Origin: Syntrophomonadaceae bacterium
Lineage (GTDB): Bacteria; Bacillota; Dethiobacteria; DTU022
Length of the DNA: 11,442 nt
Assembly: GCA_003558195.1 (NCBI GenBank)
Contig: PWMM01000016.1
Location: 1-11,442, forward strand
Direction of reading: 5' to 3'
The number at the start of each line of letters is the position of its first letter. Position 1 is the first letter of the stretch. The translations under genes were made by a program, and so were the position numbers. The notes below the pieces were generated by a model, which had not been told where the DNA came from, did no database searches, and was given only the letters and a program-made list of their open reading frames with translations. Below are positions 7,802 through 11,442 of the stretch, piece after piece.

Positions 7802-7827
7802 TTATCTAGACCCTCCCCTGCTGGAAA

Positions 7828-8082
7828 TTATTCAGTTCGCCTGGTTTTGCTAATCGCTGCTATGAGTAAAAGGGTCGTAACCCCTGTTCCCAGGGCCGCT
7901 TCCACCATGGCTACATCCGGTGAGCTAAGTTGCTGCCAAACAATAGCCATGATCAAACCAAAAGAAGCAAATACTATAACAGCACTAAGCATATCTCTAA
8001 TTTGAGCGACAGCAATAGCACAAACAACCAGGAATAATAGCAGCAATCCATTTAAAATTTCAGTTAGCACTCCTGTCATCAT
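7828..8082 (-). CDS. MbhD-like subunit (DUF4040 family)
   Basis: An 84-residue protein with three hydrophobic helices. The second contains MLSAVIVFASFGLIMAIVW, and the third is preceded by SSPDVAMVEAALGTGVTT, the signature of the DUF4040/MbhD family (commonly APDVALTEAxxGxG, related to NuoJ and to the MrpA C-terminal part). ATG 8082 or ATG 8079 is the start: AGGAG (8092-8088) lies 5 or 8 bases before them, while the longer GTG 8088 overlaps that site. The gene overlaps the end of mnhG by about 20 bases, pointing to coupled translation. With the MbhE-like protein it supplies what canonical MrpA carries at its C-terminus. The conserved Glu in VEAALG is likely in the ion path, by analogy with the family. 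Confidence 0.88.
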   Translation of the reverse strand: MMTGVLTEILNGLLLLFLVVCAIAVAQIRDMLSAVIVFASFGLIMAIVWQQLSSPDVAMVEAALGTGVTTLLLIAAISKTRRTE

Positions 8083-8404
8083 GTTCACTCCTACCAGTGA
8101 TGGGTGTAATGCCGGTCACATAAGCAGCCCTGGCTATAACGTGAGCAGCAGTCGGGTTAGTTATTAAAATAAAAATGATTAGCAGGGCCAATCTAATCGC
8201 AACAGCAAGCTCACTCTGCAAAGCAAGAGATAATAAAACCAGGCCGGCTCCCAGGGTATCACATTTGGTTGTAGCATGGAGACGATTATATACATCTGGT
8301 AAGCGTAGCAACCCCACCGTTGCCACAGCCAGAAAAAATATCCCAATTATAAAAGAGATTATTGAAGCAATGTACAAGATTGCAACAAGCACAGTATCGA
8401 TCAA
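8060..8404 (-). CDS. mnhG: Na+/H+ antiporter subunit G (MnhG/MrpG)
   Basis: A 114-residue three-helix membrane protein with the textbook MnhG motif GLLRLPDVYNRLHATTKCDT and the downstream TNPTAAHVIARAAY. The start is TTG 8404: AAAGGAG (8418-8412) is 7 bases upstream, and TTG shares the bases TTGA with the stop of mnhF (4-base overlap), a typical coupled arrangement. The C-terminal tail is polar (SEHDDRSAN) and overlaps the MbhD-like gene. MrpG is one of the small accessory subunits (E, F, G) needed for assembly and activity of Mrp antiporters and is equivalent to MbhC. Confidence 0.95.
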   Translation of the reverse strand: MIDTVLVAILYIASIISFIIGIFFLAVATVGLLRLPDVYNRLHATTKCDTLGAGLVLLSLALQSELAVAIRLALLIIFILITNPTAAHVIARAAYVTGITPITGRSEHDDRSAN

Positions 8405-8682
8405 TCCAGTGCTCCTTTCTCTAAATACTTGGCGACACCAATAGTTGTAATAAAGCCCATCAGGGCATAAACCATAGCAATGTCCAGAAAATATACCTGC
8501 TCATAAATTCTTGCAATTAAGGTGATAATGATCAAAGTATAGGTGGTGATAATATTGATTGCTACCACCCTGTCCGGAGCTGTCGGGCCGGCCACGGCTC
8601 GGAACATGGAGAGAAAGATCATTAACATTACCAGAATTGCTCCACTAGCATATAGATAATCAAGAATAAGGTCATAAACCAT
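8401..8682 (-). CDS. mnhF: Na+/H+ antiporter subunit F (MnhF/MrpF)
   Basis: A 93-residue protein with three hydrophobic helices and the family motifs GPTAPDRVVAIN and LDIAMVYALMGFI. ATG 8682 is chosen because it overlaps the mnhE stop as TGATG; a TTG three bases earlier (8685) is an equally placed alternative, and GGAG lies 8-11 bases upstream of the two. The Asp in APDR and the Asp in LDIAM are conserved in the family. MrpF corresponds to MbhB and forms part of the accessory EFG module at the edge of the complex. It sits in the standard E-F-G order with overlaps at both ends. Confidence 0.94.
   Translation of the reverse strand: MVYDLILDYLYASGAILVMLMIFLSMFRAVAGPTAPDRVVAINIITTYTLIIITLIARIYEQVYFLDIAMVYALMGFITTIGVAKYLEKGALD
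8412..8418 (-). promoter_or_regulatory. Ribosome binding site supporting a TTG start for mnhG
   Basis: AAAGGAG inside the end of mnhF sits 7 bases before TTG 8404. No ATG or GTG lies at a usable distance, so the TTG start is well supported. Confidence 0.65.
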
Positions 8683-9176
8683 CAAACATCACGCTCCATA
8701 TGCTTTAGCCTGCTTATAGGATGCCAGCTGGTAATCGCCTCGCCACTTTCTATTGTTAAAGCATGGACTAAAAAGTCTTTTTCGTCTGCTAAGACTGTTA
8801 ATGTTCCCGGGCAAAGAGTAATAGAATTACCCAGGAGCACCCTGCTGGCTGTGCTTTCAATATCTACCCGCATTGGAACCATATTGGGAACAATAGGCAT
8901 CTTTGGGTGTAAGACAATATAGGCAACCTGAAAATTAGCGATAAAAATATCTTTTAGCAATTTAAACCCGTAACCTATTAACCATAAAACATTCTTTATA
9001 TTTACCGGCGGCCTGTCTTCAGCTGTGATAATAAGATTGCGGTTGAAATATACAACAAATGCAGAAGCGACTAAACCAGCTGCCATTTGAGGCCAATCAA
9101 ATTTGCCACTTATTGCCAGCCAGAAAACGAATAAAACCAGGGTTATACCAATATAATTTAACCATTGTTTATTCAT
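8682..9176 (-). CDS. mnhE: Na+/H+ antiporter subunit E (MnhE/MrpE)
   Basis: A 164-residue protein, the usual length for MrpE. Two N-terminal hydrophobic helices and a third near residues 62-90 are followed by a soluble alpha/beta domain with the signature LLGNSITLCPGTLTV and the end HPISRLKHMERDV. ATG 9176 has GGGTGG 9 bases upstream. It is the first gene of the antiporter operon, preceded by a 237-base gap with promoter-like elements, and its TGA overlaps the ATG of mnhF by one base. It corresponds to MbhA in the archaeal order. Family knowledge: MrpE is a peripheral accessory subunit needed for full activity. Confidence 0.95.
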   Translation of the reverse strand: MNKQWLNYIGITLVLFVFWLAISGKFDWPQMAAGLVASAFVVYFNRNLIITAEDRPPVNIKNVLWLIGYGFKLLKDIFIANFQVAYIVLHPKMPIVPNMVPMRVDIESTASRVLLGNSITLCPGTLTVLADEKDFLVHALTIESGEAITSWHPISRLKHMERDV

Positions 9177-9216
9177 TGTAATCAGCCACCCGATTCTTCA
9201 TTATTTTAAAATTACA

Positions 9217-9228
9217 GCTTATATAAGC
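9217..9228. repeat. 12-bp perfect palindrome in the mnhE leader
   Basis: GCTTATATAAGC reads the same on both strands and lies 41 bases before the mnhE start, 6 bases beyond the other palindrome. AT-rich 12-mers of this kind arise fairly easily by chance, but two adjacent perfect palindromes in a short leader are notable. Confidence 0.35.
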
Positions 9229-9234
9229 ACCCGG

Positions 9235-9250
9235 ACCTAGCAAGCTAGGT
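9235..9250 (-). promoter_or_regulatory. Perfect palindrome at the predicted transcription start (possible operator)
   Basis: Two 7-base arms, ACCTAGC and GCTAGGT, are separated by 2 bases and begin about 9 bases after the -10 box. The position fits an operator for a dimeric regulator at the start site, or a small hairpin at the 5' end of the mRNA. No T-run follows it on the minus strand. Confidence 0.4.
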
Positions 9251-9259
9251 TTTGGGATA

Positions 9260-9286
9260 ATTATATGGTCGCCCTTCCGGGATCAA
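9260..9286 (-). promoter_or_regulatory. Candidate sigma-70-type promoter for the antiporter operon
   Basis: A perfect -10 hexamer TATAAT (9265-9260) has TTGATC (9286-9281) upstream as a -35 with a short 15-base spacer, or TTTGAT with 16. The -35 matches only in TTGA. A start site near 9253 would give a leader of about 77 bases before mnhE. Confidence 0.4.
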
Positions 9287-9413
9287 ACTAAGTGCTAAGG
9301 TTCACCAAGGTTTACTATTTAGCAATTCTTGCCACTATATAACAACACTTGCCGAGTTGTCAGAGTTTAATAATTATTTCACATGCACTTTTTAATAAAG
9401 AGAGCCCTCCTTA

Positions 9414-10280
9414 TTATCCTTCACCAGCTGCAGGAGCAGCTGAAACCTGCTCTTTATCTAGTTCGCTAAGATCAGCAGGTATAGCTGTACGTGGATAAAT
9501 CGTTCCCGGCGGGCAAACTGGTACGCATTTACCGCAGTCATTACATTTGTCAAGATCAATTACTGCCAGCTTATCATCCATTGTGATCGCCTCTTCGGGG
9601 CAAGCTTTGATACAGGCTTTACAGGCGATACAACCAACCGAGCATGCTTTTGAAACTTTTTTGCCCCTTTCATGGGAACGACACAATACCAGGTGCCCCT
9701 GGTTAGATCGGCGGGGAAGAGTTTCCAACAAGTCTCGAGGGCAAGCGGTAACACAAAGACCACATCCGGTACAAGCTTCTTGATCAACAACCGGTAATCC
9801 ATACCTACCTATTTCGATCGCTTCAAAAGGGCAGGCCCGAGCACAGTTGCCAAGTCCCAGGCAACCATAACTACAAGCTTTAAAACCACCATTCATTCTC
9901 CCGGCAACAGTACAATCCTTTACCCCTTCATATACAAATAAGTCAACAGCCTTATTACTATCACCAATGCAAAAAAGAGTTGCTACAAGGGGTTCTGTTT
10001 CAGCAATCTCTAATCCAAGCTCTTGAGCCAGAGCTTGGGCAGTGCTTTTCCCACCGGGAATACATCCGGCCGGATCAGTTTCACCCCTGGCTACTGCTTC
10101 GGCAAATTGTGCACAACCGGCAAAACCACAAGCACCGCAGTTTGCCCCTGGTAAAACTTCTTTAACCTTTTCTATACGGGGATCAACTTTTACAGCAAAA
10201 ACCCTTGCAGCCATGGATAAAAGCAACCCAAATAACAGGCCAATTAAACCCAGGGCAATTATTGCATAAATTATTTGCAC
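9414..10280 (-). CDS. rnfB: Rnf complex subunit B, multi-cluster ferredoxin protein
   Basis: RnfB takes electrons from reduced ferredoxin and feeds them into the membrane Rnf complex (ferredoxin:NAD+ oxidoreductase coupled to Na+ or H+ transport). Residues below are numbered from the longer GTG 10292. An N-terminal hydrophobic anchor is followed by CGACGFAGC with a fourth Cys (52, 55, 60, 77), the RnfB-specific [4Fe-4S] site. Ferredoxin-type motifs then lie at Cys140/144/150/154, 174/177/180/184, 221/224/227/231 and 250/253/256/260. Further Cys occur at 108, 127, 204 and 217. This makes five predicted clusters, more than in E. coli RsxB, as is common in Firmicutes. GTG 10280 is chosen as start because GAGGTGG (10295-10289) is 8 bases upstream, which shortens the protein by four residues. 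The Ala-rich tail ends in tandem TAA stops. It closes the rnf operon. Confidence 0.95.
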   Translation of the reverse strand: MQIIYAIIALGLIGLLFGLLLSMAARVFAVKVDPRIEKVKEVLPGANCGACGFAGCAQFAEAVARGETDPAGCIPGGKSTAQALAQELGLEIAETEPLVATLFCIGDSNKAVDLFVYEGVKDCTVAGRMNGGFKACSYGCLGLGNCARACPFEAIEIGRYGLPVVDQEACTGCGLCVTACPRDLLETLPRRSNQGHLVLCRSHERGKKVSKACSVGCIACKACIKACPEEAITMDDKLAVIDLDKCNDCGKCVPVCPPGTIYPRTAIPADLSELDKEQVSAAPAAGEG

Positions 10281-10288
10281 AATCAAAC

Positions 10289-10295
10289 CCACCTC
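10289..10295 (-). promoter_or_regulatory. Ribosome binding site setting the rnfB start
   Basis: GAGGTGG overlaps the longer GTG candidate (10292) and stands 8 bases before GTG 10280, which favours the shorter protein. Confidence 0.55.
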
Positions 10296-10346
10296 ATCTA
10301 GATTAGTAAACCAGTCATTTGTAGTAAATCACAAAAATAGAATCAC

Positions 10347-10928
10347 CTACAAAGTAAGCATACCCCTAAACCCTTGAAAAGCCAGGGACAGAATACCCGC
10401 TGTAATTAAAGTAACTGCCGAGCCCTGTAAACTTTCTGGAATATTTGCCATTTCCAGGCGTTCTCTTATTCCAGCCATTATCACAAGCGCCAGGGAAAAA
10501 CCAATTGATGCAGCTATACCAAAAACTACTGCTTCTACAAAAGCAAATTCTTCCCGAACAGCCAGCAAAGCAACCGCCATAATCGCACAATTAGTTGTGA
10601 TTAAAGGTAGAAATATCCCCAGGCCCTGATACAGGGTGGGGCTGATCTTGCGCATCGACGTTTCAACCAGCTGCACTAGAGAGGCAATAACCAGTATAAA
10701 AGTAACAATTTGTAAGTACTCCAGGTTAAATGGCTCAAGGACAAAGGCATACAACAACCAGGTCACAAGTGTAGCCATTGTCATTACAAAGATTACGGCC
10801 ATACTCATGCCAATTGCAGTTTCCATCTTTCTTGAAACGCCTAGAAAAGGACAGATGCCGAAAAACCGCTGCAGTACAAAGTTATCAACCAGGATATAAA
10901 TAAATATTATCGATAACAGTCTTTCCAT
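10347..10928 (-). CDS. rnfA: Rnf complex integral membrane subunit A
   Basis: A 193-residue protein, the same length as E. coli RsxA, with six hydrophobic helices. The start ATG 10928 has AGGAGG 6 bases upstream. Two family motifs each centre on a Cys: FGICPFLGV (Cys26) and LPLITTNCAIMAVAL (Cys114). In structures of Rnf and the related Nqr complex, these Cys of RnfA together with the matching Cys of RnfE hold an iron-sulphur centre inside the membrane that passes electrons between the two sides. It lies between rnfE and rnfB, 65 bases after rnfE. It is clearly RnfA rather than RnfE because of the short N-terminus and the TTNCAIMAV motif. Confidence 0.96.
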   Translation of the reverse strand: MERLLSIIFIYILVDNFVLQRFFGICPFLGVSRKMETAIGMSMAVIFVMTMATLVTWLLYAFVLEPFNLEYLQIVTFILVIASLVQLVETSMRKISPTLYQGLGIFLPLITTNCAIMAVALLAVREEFAFVEAVVFGIAASIGFSLALVIMAGIRERLEMANIPESLQGSAVTLITAGILSLAFQGFRGMLTL

Positions 10929-10993
10929 GTAAACCTCCTACTACCCGTTTTTCTATGTTCTGTTCTTACAATTTTTTACCTGTAAAATATAAA

Positions 10994-11442
10994 TTACGAT
11001 ATTTTAAACTTCTTAAATATAATATTAACGATGCCCAGTAAAAGTCCAAGAGCAATAAATGCACCAGGTGGCTGTCCAAATAAACCCATGGGTTCAAAAT
11101 TTGCGCCGAAAAGGATTATCGCACTCTCCGGATCGGGGCCCATTAACGTTCCCTGACCCAAAACCTCACGGACCAGGGCCAGAAGCCCGAGGGCAAGAGT
11201 AAAGCCGATTCCAACACCAATTCCATCAACCAGGGATCTAAGAATAGGTTTTTTACTGGCAAAAGCCTCTGCCCGGCCAAGAATAACACAGTTAACAACA
11301 ATCAGAGGCACAAAAACACCCAAGGCTTCGTAAAGCACAGGCTGAAAAGCCTTCAGAACCATTTCGATAATGGTGACGAAGGTGGCAATAATCACGATGA
11401 AACAGGGAATACGCACCTGCGGCGGTATATAATTTCGCATTA
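10994..11442 (-). CDS. rnfE: Rnf complex integral membrane subunit E, 5' end outside the window
   Basis: The frame is open to the right edge; the ATG at 11440 is an internal Met, since the family has roughly 60 to 70 residues before RIPCFIVIIATFVTI. The visible 148 residues include VPLIVVNCVILGRAEAFASK (the second conserved Cys, partner of the RnfA Cys in the membrane iron-sulphur site), GIGVGIGFTLALGLL and the usual C-terminus with PPGAFIALGLLLG. The basic tail KKFKIS precedes the TAA stop. The first conserved Cys motif would be in the missing part. It is followed by rnfA, as in the common rnfCDGEAB order. Confidence 0.95.
   Translation of the reverse strand, partial: MRNYIPPQVRIPCFIVIIATFVTIIEMVLKAFQPVLYEALGVFVPLIVVNCVILGRAEAFASKKPILRSLVDGIGVGIGFTLALGLLALVREVLGQGTLMGPDPESAIILFGANFEPMGLFGQPPGAFIALGLLLGIVNIIFKKFKIS

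Larger units (their letters stand above)
9177..9413 (-). promoter_or_regulatory. Intergenic control region between the Rnf and antiporter operons
   Basis: This 237-base region has no credible gene on either strand. On the minus strand it holds, in order, a GGAGGG without a following reading frame (9410-9405), two GGCAAGnnTTG repeats starting 20 bases apart (9353 and 9333), two AACCTT repeats starting 10 bases apart (9312 and 9302), a -10-like TATAAT, and two perfect palindromes. No GC-rich hairpin with a T-run is seen after rnfB, so readthrough from Rnf into the antiporter genes is possible. It may be a regulated promoter region; this is inference from the layout. Confidence 0.5.

Noticed and set aside
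9405..9410. GGAGGG directly after the tandem stops of rnfB as the start of another gene
   Set aside because: The only nearby starts give two- to four-codon frames, so no gene follows. It may be a remnant of a lost gene.
9340..9413. Terminator after rnfB
   Set aside because: Only weak hairpins without a T-run are visible, such as ACAAC/GTTGT at 9360-9342.
9177..9413. Sodium or other riboswitch upstream of mnhE
   Set aside because: The gene context would fit, but I cannot match any known riboswitch consensus by eye. A covariance-model search would decide.
9560..9802. Minus-strand frame of 80 codons inside rnfB
   Set aside because: It is out of frame with the iron-sulphur motifs of rnfB, which clearly occupy this stretch.
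11438..11440. ATG as the start of rnfE
   Set aside because: RnfE proteins carry a long N-terminal part before this point and the frame is open to the window edge, so this Met is internal.

Overview
This window is a run of membrane-protein genes, all read on the minus strand (from high to low coordinates). It looks like the chromosome of an anaerobic bacterium of moderate to low GC, most likely a Clostridia-type Firmicute. That is inferred from the rnfE-rnfA-rnfB order, the RnfB rich in ferredoxin motifs, the strong GGAGG-type ribosome binding sites and the heavy use of GTG/TTG starts. I cannot name a species.

Right part (11442 to 9414): the end of an Rnf operon, with rnfE (its 5' end lies outside the window), rnfA and rnfB. 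Rnf couples electron flow between reduced ferredoxin and NAD+ to Na+ or H+ transport across the membrane.

Middle gap (9413 to 9177): 237 bases without a gene. It has no convincing terminator. It holds a candidate promoter (-10 TATAAT at 9265-9260), two perfect palindromes between that promoter and mnhE, and short direct repeats at roughly helical spacing.

Left part (9176 to 1): a tight antiporter operon of eleven genes. The first eight run mnhE, mnhF, mnhG, an MbhD/DUF4040 protein, an MbhE-like protein, mnhB, mnhC, mnhD. This is the order mbhA to mbhH of the archaeal membrane-bound hydrogenase, in which the C-terminal part of MrpA is supplied by two small separate proteins. Three further ND5/ND4/ND2-type ion-pump subunits follow: a second MnhD-like protein, a 678-residue version with a polar C-terminal extension, and a divergent one that runs off the left edge. 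The window therefore carries four antiporter-type subunits and no hydrogenase or other catalytic subunit. It is either an enlarged Mrp-type Na+/H+ antiporter or the membrane arm of a larger complex whose catalytic genes lie beyond position 1.

Putative joint role (inference): Rnf builds a Na+ or H+ gradient from ferredoxin oxidation and the Mrp/Mbh-type module exchanges one ion for the other. This would suit an energy-limited, alkaliphilic or salt-exposed anaerobe. Genes within the antiporter operon overlap or are separated by 103 bases or less, and many starts can be refined from Shine-Dalgarno positions. Most are non-ATG, with one possible CTG.
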